From positions 122,299 through 186,298 of the IMG/VR virus record IMGVR_UViG_3300009514_000888: a DNA stretch of 64,000 nucleotides; one strand, 5' to 3'. Made by a program: the position numbers and the translations under genes. The notes under the pieces were generated by a model, which saw nothing but the letters and a program-made list of their open reading frames with translations, made no database searches and had not been told where the DNA came from. Of this stretch, positions 8,168 through 17,134 are shown piece after piece. How positions within the stretch are numbered: position 1 is the stretch's first letter; each line of letters begins with the position of its first letter. This stretch comes from a virus.

Positions 8168-8413
8168 ATGCAGATCAAGTACGGACTAATGGAAGTGCCG
8201 TTTGGGGGAAAAGAACCCCAGAAATGCGCAGATGATAAGTGTATTCGCTATATCAAGCCCGTCGAGGAATGCATGATTGATGTGGCGAACTCTAATGTTT
8301 ATTGCCCAGAGTGCGGGGTCTGCGAGCGGTATGCCCGCAAAAAAGCAGAACAGTGCAAGAGGCAGGGACGAGAGGATTGGGCGAAACGAAACGCTACCAT
8401 TCCCCTCGATTAG
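8168..8413 (+). CDS. Small Cys-rich (zinc-ribbon-like) protein
   Basis: An 81-residue protein. The ATG at 8168 follows GGAG with good spacing, so I prefer it to an upstream in-frame start at 8132. Cysteines form CADDKC, CPECGVC and a later single Cys near residue 63, consistent with a small zinc-binding fold, and the C-terminus is Lys/Arg rich. No family was recognised. It lies just downstream of the hairpin-rich RNA candidate and 122 bp upstream of the giant virion protein gene, so any transcript of the RNA in this direction would also carry it. Confidence 0.65.
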   Translation: MQIKYGLMEVPFGGKEPQKCADDKCIRYIKPVEECMIDVANSNVYCPECGVCERYARKKAEQCKRQGREDWAKRNATIPLD

Positions 8414-8535
8414 CTCCCTCCACCTCGATTAGCAGGAAGGATATTTGTCGAGCCAGATGAAATAATATCTTTAGGAGGGAATTCTCCAAAGATGTCGCAA
8501 CTATTTTAGAGCAACGCAATATAGGGGGCTAGTAC

Positions 8536-11500
8536 ATGGCCATTGTCACTGATCCCGATGATCTGAATCGCTTTGCAGTAGCGGTTAATCCGGGAATAGA
8601 ACGTATATCAATTCGAGGTCTTGGTACGGCTCGCGTTGCGAAGCAAACAGACGGAGCTGTGACTTTCGGCTCAGGCGACACATGGGACGCTTTTACTGAA
8701 TTTACGGGCACTGCGGACTTCGCCTCTGTTGTGGCTGGTGATATACTGACTATCGTGAAGGGCAATAATATCGGGCATTATATCGTATCGTCCGCCCCAA
8801 CTACTTCTCGAATCATTATCGACTCAGCCATTTCAACTTTTAATGGCTTTGACAATCTGGTGACCAATGGTAATTTTGCCTCTGGCGCAAACTGGACTGT
8901 TGATACAAACTGGGCCATCGGTAGCGGCACGCTGAACTCTACTGCCGCCACAACCGCGCAGAGGGCTTACCAGACTTTGACCGATAACCCCCTGGCTAAC
9001 TCCACGGTCTATGAAACAACCTTTGAAATTACCGCCTATACCGGAGGAACAGTCAATATAGACTTGGGAGGCGCTGGCGGCGCAGGTGGTGGCACGGACG
9101 GTGCTGGACGCACTGGCACTGGCGTGTTCACTGAAAGACTTACCTCTCCTGGATCGACTGGGCAACAGGTGACGTTCGAAAATAGCGTTGCTTCAACTCT
9201 CAGTATTGACCATGTTCATGTTTCTGAGTTGGTGACTTACCGCGTTGACCAGGCAACCGGCGAAGCCGCCGGTCCCTCTGGCGGCACGGTCGGCGATGGC
9301 GTTACTCTCCAGGCGGTCTATTCGTTTCTTAAAGAAGAATGGCGAACCTTCGATACGTCCCTGTTCGGAACAACAGGTGCAGATGAAGCTCCTGACTTGA
9401 TCAAGTTTACGTTCCCAATCGAATCTATCACGCGCGAACAGTTCGAAATCGGTGGACCTACCCACTCGAATTGGGACTTCGCAGATAATACGACACGAAA
9501 CCTGATCCGAACCGGAGGATGGTCATCCATTAATGTCAATAACGTCATTGTGGATGTCTACCCTGGCGTTATTACCCTCGGTAGTCTCGACTCCGATACT
9601 GTTGTTTACTTCATCCAAGCCAATAACTTCACGACGACGCCGACTGACTTCGTTTTGACAGGTGCCGTCAACCAGTCAGTTAACGCCTTGACGGTTACTG
9701 GCGGATTCGCCACAACCAATGTTAGCACCACAAATAAAGTTCCCACAGGACAGGTGACTGGCAATATCGTCTTTACAGCCACCGACACCATCGACGGCGG
9801 CGCTTCTGTCAACTTCGTAACCCTGGGTTATGCCGTAGGTGATAAGGTTCAAATCGTTGCCGCAGAAGATGCTGGTAATATCGGAATATTTACCATTGTG
9901 ACCATTGTCGATAATGCTGGCACCAACGACAGAATGACCGTATCTGGCGTAAGCATTACTTCCAATACCGACGATGACACTGCCCTTCTGAGTCCTGTTA
10001 CCGATAACCGCGACTTCCTGAAACTTTTCGCGAGGAAGAAGGCCAGAACGTATGTTGACGCTGACCTGACGGATATCGGTGTTACGCAGCTCGAATCAAT
10101 CGTTAACCGATTCCCGCTATCTCACGTTACTGACCCTGCGATTACGCTCGATGACGGGCAACTCGCCGGTGACCCCAGTAACTCCGTTTTCGCGTCCGTT
10201 GAAGTCGTCGATTCGTCAGGCACGAACGGCGATATGACTGCTTCAGTTCCCGCTGACGGAACATTCGCTTTTACTGCCGCTGCCCAGAACTTTAATACAG
10301 ACCTGAACGTCGGCGATACGGTTTCGGTCGAAACTGAAGGCACTGGTGGTTCAACCGCAGATATTGGCTTCTATGAAATTTTGTCTGTTGACGGCGCAAC
10401 CAGCTTGACATGCTTTAACGAACCGCTGGTCGGGTCGGTGACTGATCCGTCCTCTGCTGATGTTACTTTCTCAACCTATACAAGATATCGCAAACAACAG
10501 GCAACAGATGGCGTTCTTTCAGACCCAACGGGAGCAGATAATGAAGGACGATTGACCTCCGCTGGCGGAACCTTTACCACAGATGGCGGCATCGGCGACC
10601 GCATTGTTGTCGCTGGCGACATGGTCGTCATGACAGATGGATTTCTGATTGGTCCGTTTACTGGAGCTAACGGGTTAATTTTCTCGGGTGCCACAATCGA
10701 GGAAATTGGTAATAACGATTTTACCGCAGATGGGCTGATCGTCGGCGACCGTATTACAATCGCTTCTGCCGAAGATGCTGCAAACAATGGAACTTATGAT
10801 ATCATAGCTATCGCAACCACCTCCTTCGACATCCTGACTGTTCGAAATACGGATGGCACAGCGGTATCGTTTACCGGCAATACCGATGATGAAACCGCGA
10901 CCATTCGAAGCGATAACTGGGAAGGCGTTTACAAGGTCGCAACAGGCGGCGTCGCCGCTACCACGCTGGACGTTGAACTGAATGATCCAGATGACCACTT
11001 CCCGACTTCTGGCACAGCCACGTCGATTACGTTCCACGTTTTGCGACCGACCATGATTCTGCAATATCGAAGTAAATTTGCCGCTCCAAGAGGACCAACC
11101 CTTAGCTTAGCCTATTCAGGCGCAACGATTCGAAGAACGGCGGACATCCCGTTTGCTTGGTCGGAAGATAACTATGTTGTTGGCGGAACAGTTGTGACGG
11201 CTAGCTCCGAAGATGGCGGCGTTAATAATGGTACATTTATTATTACTGCCCTGTCGAACGGCGGACAACCTGATGATACCGTTACCTTGATTAACACAGA
11301 CGGTACGACTCCATCGTTTACTGCAAATACTGACGATGATAGCGTTACCATTACTGGTAACAGCGGTCACGTTCGAGCCATGAACGGCGTCAACTATTCG
11401 TTCAACTGGCGTTTGTTTGGTAATAGCGGAACGCTTGCTCAATGCTTCCAATGGATTCAGAGACAGCTGCGTCGCGGTCGAGCCTCGGAAACTCTGGCTC

Positions 11501-12066
11501 AGTCAGACATCGATACCAGCCAGTTGCAGTTCAGGGGCGATATCTCTGACCTTCTGATGACGTTCTCCTCGCCTACAGGCACGACAATCAATATGTTCAT
11601 TGATGACCTTGCCGCTGCTGACTTTAACAACGTTACCAAGTCTGACATCACTGGCACAGGCCGTAACTTTGCGTTCATCGCTGGTATTACCATCAACTTG
11701 AACACGAATATTACGGACGGCGCAACTAACAAAATCGTTGTATTCTTTACGGACCCAGATGGAAATGCCACGACGCCTGTTGGGGGTAATGAATTCGGAA
11801 CAGTTGGCGCAATTATCGTCCAAGACGATACCCCGGCCAATATGGAGGCAAGCGACCAGGCAACCACACCTCTGACTTTCAACTTCGACTATGATAACAA
11901 TGTTCAGGGCGGACGCGATTCCACCGAATCTGCAACGCCAATTACTATCGTTGCTATTACGACAGATACAGGGCAGTATGTCCAGACAACAGGCAATATC
12001 CTGCGACAATCATCTAATATTTTCTCACTAGTAGCTGCGCTGGAGCGCAACTATCAGAACAATTGA
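8536..12066 (+). CDS. Very large repeat-containing virion/fibre protein
   Basis: A 1176-residue Thr/Asp/Gly/Ala-rich protein with almost no Cys, no signal peptide and a beta-rich look, typical of phage decoration or fibre proteins. A module of about 65 residues recurs with pattern V-G-D-x-[IV]-x-[IV]-x-x-[AS]-E-D, then N-x-G-x-[FY]-x-I, ending [ST]-x-N-T-D-D-[DE]. Copies lie near 9.80-9.99, 10.71-10.91 and 11.13-11.35 kb, with a more distant relative near 8.68-8.85 kb. C-terminal residues include NFDYDNNVQGGRDS and a helical ALERNYQNN end. It is followed by two hairpins, so it is probably the last gene of its transcript. Expression as a major structural protein is an inference. Confidence 0.8.
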   Translation: MAIVTDPDDLNRFAVAVNPGIERISIRGLGTARVAKQTDGAVTFGSGDTWDAFTEFTGTADFASVVAGDILTIVKGNNIGHYIVSSAPTTSRIIIDSAISTFNGFDNLVTNGNFASGANWTVDTNWAIGSGTLNSTAATTAQRAYQTLTDNPLANSTVYETTFEITAYTGGTVNIDLGGAGGAGGGTDGAGRTGTGVFTERLTSPGSTGQQVTFENSVASTLSIDHVHVSELVTYRVDQATGEAAGPSGGTVGDGVTLQAVYSFLKEEWRTFDTSLFGTTGADEAPDLIKFTFPIESITREQFEIGGPTHSNWDFADNTTRNLIRTGGWSSINVNNVIVDVYPGVITLGSLDSDTVVYFIQANNFTTTPTDFVLTGAVNQSVNALTVTGGFATTNVSTTNKVPTGQVTGNIVFTATDTIDGGASVNFVTLGYAVGDKVQIVAAEDAGNIGIFTIVTIVDNAGTNDRMTVSGVSITSNTDDDTALLSPVTDNRDFLKLFARKKARTYVDADLTDIGVTQLESIVNRFPLSHVTDPAITLDDGQLAGDPSNSVFASVEVVDSSGTNGDMTASVPADGTFAFTAAAQNFNTDLNVGDTVSVETEGTGGSTADIGFYEILSVDGATSLTCFNEPLVGSVTDPSSADVTFSTYTRYRKQQATDGVLSDPTGADNEGRLTSAGGTFTTDGGIGDRIVVAGDMVVMTDGFLIGPFTGANGLIFSGATIEEIGNNDFTADGLIVGDRITIASAEDAANNGTYDIIAIATTSFDILTVRNTDGTAVSFTGNTDDETATIRSDNWEGVYKVATGGVAATTLDVELNDPDDHFPTSGTATSITFHVLRPTMILQYRSKFAAPRGPTLSLAYSGATIRRTADIPFAWSEDNYVVGGTVVTASSEDGGVNNGTFIITALSNGGQPDDTVTLINTDGTTPSFTANTDDDSVTITGNSGHVRAMNGVNYSFNWRLFGNSGTLAQCFQWIQRQLRRGRASETLAQSDIDTSQLQFRGDISDLLMTFSSPTGTTINMFIDDLAAADFNNVTKSDITGTGRNFAFIAGITINLNTNITDGATNKIVVFFTDPDGNATTPVGGNEFGTVGAIIVQDDTPANMEASDQATTPLTFNFDYDNNVQGGRDSTESATPITIVAITTDTGQYVQTTGNILRQSSNIFSLVAALERNYQNN
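9800..11352 (+). repeat. Three diverged ~65-residue modules inside the giant virion protein
   Basis: Copies at about 9800-9990, 10714-10910 and 11131-11352 each encode a beta-rich unit with a central (A/S)EDxxxNxGxF/Y motif and a closing NTDDD/E acidic turn. The spacing and shared ends indicate internal duplication of one domain. The similarity is clear in protein and weak in DNA, so the duplication is old. Confidence 0.7.
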
Positions 12067-12073
12067 TACAATA

Positions 12074-12104
12074 AGGACTTACGTATATTTATTACTTTCG
12101 TCCT
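12074..12104 (+). terminator. Post-gene hairpin with AGGACTTACGT motif
   Basis: AGGAC (12074-12078) pairs with GTCCT (12100-12104) around an AT-rich loop, followed by an A-rich run. The 5' arm and loop start, ATAAGGACTTACGT, recur directly after the virion gene ending at 23628. Both follow the stop within a few bases, which suggests a shared 3'-end processing or termination signal. Confidence 0.5.
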
Positions 12105-12114
12105 CAAAAATAAT

Positions 12115-12157
12115 AAAAAAGAACTCCGATACATGCGTATTGGAGTTCTTTTTTTTT
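12115..12157. terminator. Strong (bidirectional) intrinsic terminator
   Basis: AAAAAAGAACTCC (12115-12127) pairs with GGAGTTCTTTTTTT (12142-12155), and the loop side also pairs partly (GATAC/GTATT). A run of T follows, with A on the 5' side, so it could terminate transcription in both directions. It separates the giant virion gene from the following glycosyltransferase unit. Confidence 0.85.
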
Positions 12158-12224
12158 CCTTAGGCAGCATCGTGGACTACGTTGAAGATCACAAAATCTC
12201 TTGAAAGCATGTGAAGGCCTTAGC

Positions 12225-13484
12225 ATGACAGACGTTATTCAGTCAGAAATCAAAAAGCTAGAGACAGCGATAGAGTCCCTGGAGACTGACTGGGAGGCCC
12301 ATAGCAATCTGGGGGTTTTGCGGTATATGACTGGCGACCACAATGCCGCCTTGAAGCATTTTCTTCGCGCGACAGAGATAAACCCCCAGAGTGCCTTCGT
12401 GTGGCATAATCTGGCGAAATGGCACGATGGACGGAACGAGATGAACGAAGCCATCACGTGCTATTCTAAGGCTCTGGAGGCGGACCCTGCGTACCATTCT
12501 TCCCGTTTCAATCTGGCTTGCGATTATCTCAAGGCTGGGCGACTCAAGAAGGGTTGGGAGTGTTACGAGTCACGTTGGGCATTGTTCCCTGATGCTCATA
12601 CGATTCGTAATTTATTCAAGCATATTCCCGAATGGGCCAATCAGGACTTGCATGGCAAAACTATTGTGTTGTATTGTGAGCAGGGCATCGGGGACATGAT
12701 CATGTATGTTCGGTTTGCGAAGCATCTAAAAGAGATGGGTGCCACAGTTGTCGTTGATATTAAGGGCATTAATGATGTATCCCCCAAGGGCAGTATGAAG
12801 CATTTGTTGGAGGCGATGGAATTTATCGACCATGTGACGCCATTTGAAGATGATGACGAGGGAACGATTGGATGTCATTACCAGCAATCGGTTTGCAGTT
12901 TGCCTTATATTTTGGGGTTAGAAAAGATTGATTGGGATGGGGCTTACATAGAGCCTGTTGAGCTTATTGAGTTGTATGTGGATATTATGGAAGCTCAACA
13001 TAAGGACTTTTACAATATTGGCATTGTTTGGTCTGGCAATATGACATGTGGCAAGAACCCAGATCGTTCGGCATTGTTGAGGTTCTTTAATCCTGTTGGG
13101 GCATTGCCGAATGTGAGGATGCACAGCTTTCAGGATATGTTCCAGTATCCGAAGGATCACCCATTTCGCTCTGATATGAAGGTGGGAACTCATTTTCCGT
13201 TGGTTCATTGGGATAGTTTGATTGCTACGCTTAATGATACTGCCAATTTAATGCATAAGATGGATGCGATAGTAACTGTTGATACAGCATTGGCTAATTT
13301 GGCTGGGGCGATGGATCATCCTAATGCTTATGTAGCCCTGGGATATAACGCGGATTGGCGATGGGAGACGGGGGATAGCACTCAGTGGTATCCTAATTTG
13401 AAGCTGTATAGGCAGGATGCGGATAAGGATTGGACCCCTGTTTTTGAGAGGATTGCTGCGGATTTAGGGGCTAGTATGACTTAA
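12225..13484 (+). CDS. TPR-domain glycosyltransferase
   Basis: Starting at the ATG at 12225 (MTDVIQSE), a 419-residue protein. Residues about 25-125 hold two to three tetratricopeptide repeats (for example AHSNLGVLRYMTGDHNAAL and AFVWHNLAKWHDGRNEMNEAI). The rest is a GT9/GT41-like GT-B module: CEQGIGDMIMYVRFAKHLK is the N-terminal G-D loop, and IVTVDTALANLAGAMDHPNAYVALG is the donor-site motif. TPR-GT proteins of this design are common in bacteria and phages, and the TPR part often binds a protein acceptor. It lies between two fibre genes and is 1-bp coupled (TAATG) to the sulfotransferase behind it. Confidence 0.82.
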   Translation: MTDVIQSEIKKLETAIESLETDWEAHSNLGVLRYMTGDHNAALKHFLRATEINPQSAFVWHNLAKWHDGRNEMNEAITCYSKALEADPAYHSSRFNLACDYLKAGRLKKGWECYESRWALFPDAHTIRNLFKHIPEWANQDLHGKTIVLYCEQGIGDMIMYVRFAKHLKEMGATVVVDIKGINDVSPKGSMKHLLEAMEFIDHVTPFEDDDEGTIGCHYQQSVCSLPYILGLEKIDWDGAYIEPVELIELYVDIMEAQHKDFYNIGIVWSGNMTCGKNPDRSALLRFFNPVGALPNVRMHSFQDMFQYPKDHPFRSDMKVGTHFPLVHWDSLIATLNDTANLMHKMDAIVTVDTALANLAGAMDHPNAYVALGYNADWRWETGDSTQWYPNLKLYRQDADKDWTPVFERIAADLGASMT

Positions 13485-14026
13485 TGTATGTCAGCGAATA
13501 CTTCATAGCTTTGGCTATCCCCAAATGTGCATCGAGGACTATGCGGGAGTGGAATGAGCTATATGGGGGAAGTATTGATTTTGGCATGCATGGTATGTCA
13601 TCTGATGCAGGGGATTATGAGGGGAAGATAGTATTTTCGCCTGTCAGGAATCCATATTCGAGGGCGATATCCCTTTGGAAGCATGTCAAGAAGTTGTATC
13701 GATATTCTGATTCCATTGATGTTTTGATGGAGGAATTTATGGGCGTAAAGGACATGGTACTTAAGGATGTCTTTCGTTATTCTCAGATTGGATTTCTGAG
13801 AAGTTTTAATTTTCCATTTGATAAAGTTGAGGTCACATACATTCACATGGAAAATTTCGAAGAGGAGCTAAAGGCATTGCCCTTTTTCTTTCATCCTTTA
13901 TCAAAAGAGGGAGCGTCTCATTCTAATTCCTGGGAAGAGGTTAAGAGCTTAAGCAGAGGTTCTCTCGATTTGATCAATGAATGGGCTAGCAAGGACTTTG
14001 ATGTTCTCTCTTATGACAGATTGTAA
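13484..14026 (+). CDS. Sulfotransferase-like protein (Sulfotransfer_2 type)
   Basis: A 180-residue protein. AIPKCASRTMREW (residues 11-23) matches the PKxGxTS-like 5'-phosphosulfate loop of carbohydrate sulfotransferases, and FSPVRNPYSRAISLW (51-65) is a near-perfect 3'-phosphate motif (V-R-x-P-x-x-R-x-x-S). It is shorter than eukaryotic members but similar in size to small phage and bacterial homologues. Its start overlaps the stop of the TPR-glycosyltransferase (TAATG), so the two are likely translated together. The fold differs enough from the minus-strand pair to suggest independent acquisition. Confidence 0.78.
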   Translation: MYVSEYFIALAIPKCASRTMREWNELYGGSIDFGMHGMSSDAGDYEGKIVFSPVRNPYSRAISLWKHVKKLYRYSDSIDVLMEEFMGVKDMVLKDVFRYSQIGFLRSFNFPFDKVEVTYIHMENFEEELKALPFFFHPLSKEGASHSNSWEEVKSLSRGSLDLINEWASKDFDVLSYDRL

Positions 14027-14029
14027 ACT

Positions 14030-14446
14030 ATGAGTATAGCCATTATTGTACATGACCCCTTGGATGATTCTGTATCTATGCATGGAGATATGTGGGCTGA
14101 TATCATTGCTGCTTTTGATATTCCACATGTTTATAAGGTCGGAGGGGATCGGGTCAGTCCGTTTGTCCCATATGGACCAGAGCACATCATCCCGTCTAAG
14201 ACGGTTTGTGTCATGACTCCTGCTGAGGCTTTGGCAGCAAATGTTGAATCTGTCAAACTGCAAGCATATATACATCCTGATGAATGTACTTATGTATTTG
14301 GTCCAGATACCGATCAACGCGGCTGGCAGCATGGTTTTGCTGGACCAGATGTTGATTATGTTTCGGTGATTACGCCGAGTGCGACAGAGTTGTATGCATT
14401 TAATGCTGCCGCTTTTATTCTTGGAAATCGTTTTAGGATTTGGTAA
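14030..14446 (+). CDS. Hypothetical protein, possibly SPOUT-like
   Basis: A 138-residue protein. The C-terminal half, with HPDECTYVFGPD, then DYVSVITPSATELYAFNAAAFIL, resembles the trefoil-knot region of SPOUT RNA methyltransferases (vfG-e, then v-iP, then sLNv--Aa-i). I saw no diagnostic Arg or full knot signature, so this is a weak fold guess. It starts 3 bp after the sulfotransferase stop and ends directly against the ATG of the next virion gene. A role as an RNA or sugar methyltransferase is only a possibility. Confidence 0.55.
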   Translation: MSIAIIVHDPLDDSVSMHGDMWADIIAAFDIPHVYKVGGDRVSPFVPYGPEHIIPSKTVCVMTPAEALAANVESVKLQAYIHPDECTYVFGPDTDQRGWQHGFAGPDVDYVSVITPSATELYAFNAAAFILGNRFRIW

Positions 14447-17131
14447 ATGGCTGTAACTGACCTTAGAACTTTGATTGATGATGGTACTGACAACACCAAC
14501 TGGACCGATGTGGCCGGGTCTGCTTCTGGCACCAACAATAGTGAGGTGTTCCCTCCGGGTGCCTCAGCTTCTGTAACAGACAAAGTATCAAAAACTGTTG
14601 ATGGTCTTTTGTATGATACTGGAGGAACAGGTAACTTCGCTGCTGGTGATCACCTTTACCTTTGGTATTCATACCTGTTTGGTGCTCTTGACACAATTGC
14701 GGGTGGAGGAATTCGCATTAGAGTGGCTGGTGCCACAATCACAAACTGGGCTGAAGTCTATGTTGATGGCAATGACTCTGGCAAGTCTGGCTGGCAGCTT
14801 GCGGTTGTTTCTCTGGATGCCATTTTGGCTAACCCTGATGGAACAAATGGTACGCCGCCAACGGCTGCAACTGTACAACGTGTTGGGGTTGTGTTTGATA
14901 TTACTGCTACTGTTGGTGGTAACAATGACAATGTTGCTGTTCAAGGTGTTTGGCGTTCGCCGTCATCGCTAACTGCTGCTTACCGTATTGACGCTGGTAC
15001 TGATGCTACACCAAATACGTGGCAAGATTTGATTGATGACTCTCTGACAAACGCTTACGGTCTGGTAGTCGAGGAGCCTAATGGCGCTATTACTTTGCGC
15101 GCGCCAATTGTTTTTGGACCTGACCCTGGGGGCGGCAGCCCTAATGCAGTATCGACATTTGTGGATACTGGCAAAGTTTTGGCTTGGGACTTGTCAACAG
15201 GTCTTATTGAACCTGATTTTTACAAATTAACTGTAGAAGCTGGCACGGGGGATGTTCGGGTGACTGCGGGGACAAAACTGGGTTCTGGCGAAACTGCTGT
15301 TGGTGTTAGCGGCTGGACCATCATTAGTGGCGGCCCGAGATGGCGTCTGGACTTTGAGGATGCCGATCAAGATGACATTCAATTCTATGGATGTTCATTC
15401 TTTGGATCAGGTCCATTGTCTATTAATGATGCTGCCGTTGAAATTATATCATGCGTATTTTCTGATTGTGACTTTATTACCATGACTGGCGGTGCTACTG
15501 GACCCACATTGCTATCCAACTTCTTTTCTGGTGCGCCAGGGCCAAATGCTCAGGTAGTATTTACTAGCGGCGTTACTCCATCGGACGGGCAGTTTGACTT
15601 TAATACGTTTGTCAATATGAGTTGGTTTGCTATAGAGATTCCATCAGCTACTACTCAATTTGATTTGCGAGGCATAATCTTCTCTGGTAACGGAACTAAT
15701 CGAGATGTGCTGTTATCGCATACTACAGGCGATATCCAGCTTAATGTTCTCGAAGATGGCGATACTCCTGGGGTCACAAACGGCGCAACTATTACTGTCA
15801 CAATGACTGGTGCTTGTGACGTTATTGCCGTTGCTGCTGGGACCTGGTATGAAGCATTGGGGACGGAGACGAATGACTTAGGAAGTGCGACTGGAACGCT
15901 AGTTACTCAAACAACTGCTTCTCTTGCGGCAGATGATGATACGTTTGCATTGGCTGCTGTAAGCCCTCCGACTAAGAGCGGTGGAAATGTCTCTACTCTC
16001 GCCTATACTGGAACAGCGGACGATTATAGCGATAGTCATTTTCTTGAGATTCCATCGCACGGCGGCGGCATGAGCTTGAGGCAAGGTGCTGATGAAATAA
16101 CATTCGCTGCCGATACTCGTACTGGGTTTCCCGTAGCATCTCATACTGAGTCGGAATCTGTTCAAGGTATTGTGCATGTAGATGCTGCGGTTGGTTCAAC
16201 GCCTGTAGTTTCTTTGGACGCTACAAATGACGCGCTTGGTGTTCGAGAAATGCGTCCGTGGCAAACCGTACAAGACTCGTCAACGTTGACGTTTAGCTAT
16301 GGCGCTGGCACTTCTACTAATAATGCAAGATTTCTTTATGTAGCTGTTGTGGCTTTGGACGGAGTAGCTGCTAATACTTTGGTATCTGGTATTGTTTTGA
16401 ACAGAAGCGGCGGAACAACCGCTTTGTCAGCACGAACTACGACGTTCCCTGTTCAAGATGATAATGTCGGCTCTACTGGCAAGTCATTAGAATTGCATGT
16501 CTTTGACTATGATGTGGATACTGCTGGTCAAGATTTGGATCAAGGCACATATGACGTTAACAATAATGTCAACGTAACGATTACTGTTTTTGATTCCAAT
16601 GGCGACGCTGCTCCTGGGGTATTGGTTGCTGTTTATCAAGATAATACTGCTCGCACGACGGTTATATCTTCTACGAGTTCCGATGAGAATGGACAGGTTG
16701 CCGGGTCTGCGGCATCTGGTTTGGGCGCGATTATTATCAGGGTCAGGCAGAATACAAACATAGCTAGTTTTAATACCACGTCTGGTGTCAATGATACCAC
16801 CGAAACGATTACGACGGCTGCGAATCATCATTTCCAGGATGGAGATGCCATTACCTATGACAAAGACGGAGGGACCGCGGCCATCGGATTGACGGATGGG
16901 ACGGTTTACTTTGCTGGCAATGTCACAGCTGGTACCCTGCAAGTATATGATACGGCGGCTAATGCCATCGCAGGCGGCGCAGGCGGTAGGCAGGACTTAA
17001 CGGGAGCTGGTAGCGAGACTCACCTGTTCGATCCCAAGAGGTTTATTAATTCAAGCTCGAAGGGAACAATCGGAGCAGGTAATTTCGAGGCTCAGATTTC
17101 ATTGGTTGAGGACATTATCGCTACAGGATAA
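14447..17131 (+). CDS. Large virion/fibre protein with central beta-helix-like region
   Basis: An 894-residue Gly/Thr/Ala/Asp-rich protein whose ATG abuts the upstream TAA. The middle (about residues 280-420), with short strands such as IQFYGCSFFG, IISCVFSDCDF and FDLRGIIFSGN, has the rhythm of a right-handed beta-helix as in tail spikes. VNVTITVFDSNGDAAPGVLVAVYQD near residue 705 looks like an Ig-like (carboxypeptidase-regulatory) domain. The C-terminus carries a module shared with the next gene (16766-17037). The role as fibre or spike is inferred from composition and context. Confidence 0.75.
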   Translation: MAVTDLRTLIDDGTDNTNWTDVAGSASGTNNSEVFPPGASASVTDKVSKTVDGLLYDTGGTGNFAAGDHLYLWYSYLFGALDTIAGGGIRIRVAGATITNWAEVYVDGNDSGKSGWQLAVVSLDAILANPDGTNGTPPTAATVQRVGVVFDITATVGGNNDNVAVQGVWRSPSSLTAAYRIDAGTDATPNTWQDLIDDSLTNAYGLVVEEPNGAITLRAPIVFGPDPGGGSPNAVSTFVDTGKVLAWDLSTGLIEPDFYKLTVEAGTGDVRVTAGTKLGSGETAVGVSGWTIISGGPRWRLDFEDADQDDIQFYGCSFFGSGPLSINDAAVEIISCVFSDCDFITMTGGATGPTLLSNFFSGAPGPNAQVVFTSGVTPSDGQFDFNTFVNMSWFAIEIPSATTQFDLRGIIFSGNGTNRDVLLSHTTGDIQLNVLEDGDTPGVTNGATITVTMTGACDVIAVAAGTWYEALGTETNDLGSATGTLVTQTTASLAADDDTFALAAVSPPTKSGGNVSTLAYTGTADDYSDSHFLEIPSHGGGMSLRQGADEITFAADTRTGFPVASHTESESVQGIVHVDAAVGSTPVVSLDATNDALGVREMRPWQTVQDSSTLTFSYGAGTSTNNARFLYVAVVALDGVAANTLVSGIVLNRSGGTTALSARTTTFPVQDDNVGSTGKSLELHVFDYDVDTAGQDLDQGTYDVNNNVNVTITVFDSNGDAAPGVLVAVYQDNTARTTVISSTSSDENGQVAGSAASGLGAIIIRVRQNTNIASFNTTSGVNDTTETITTAANHHFQDGDAITYDKDGGTAAIGLTDGTVYFAGNVTAGTLQVYDTAANAIAGGAGGRQDLTGAGSETHLFDPKRFINSSSKGTIGAGNFEAQISLVEDIIATG
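16766..17037 (+). repeat. Shared 'HHFQDGDAITY' module, copy 1
   Basis: Encodes about 90 residues with pattern TxTITTAAxHxFxxGDxxxYxKDGGTAxIGLTxGTxYxxxxxxAxTLxxxxxAAxA, ending in a Gly-Thr-His-like segment. A second copy is in the neighbouring gene at 18302-18573. Similar modules occur in many large surface and phage proteins. Here they point to module sharing between adjacent fibre genes. Confidence 0.75.
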
Positions 17132-17134
17132 TCA

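Noticed and set aside
8414-8535. A possible 5-codon leader ORF (MSQLF) after AGGAGGG at about 8472-8510
   Set aside because: Too short to support. The spacing to the AGGAGGG sequence is loose and the run could be chance; nothing else in this gap suggests attenuation.
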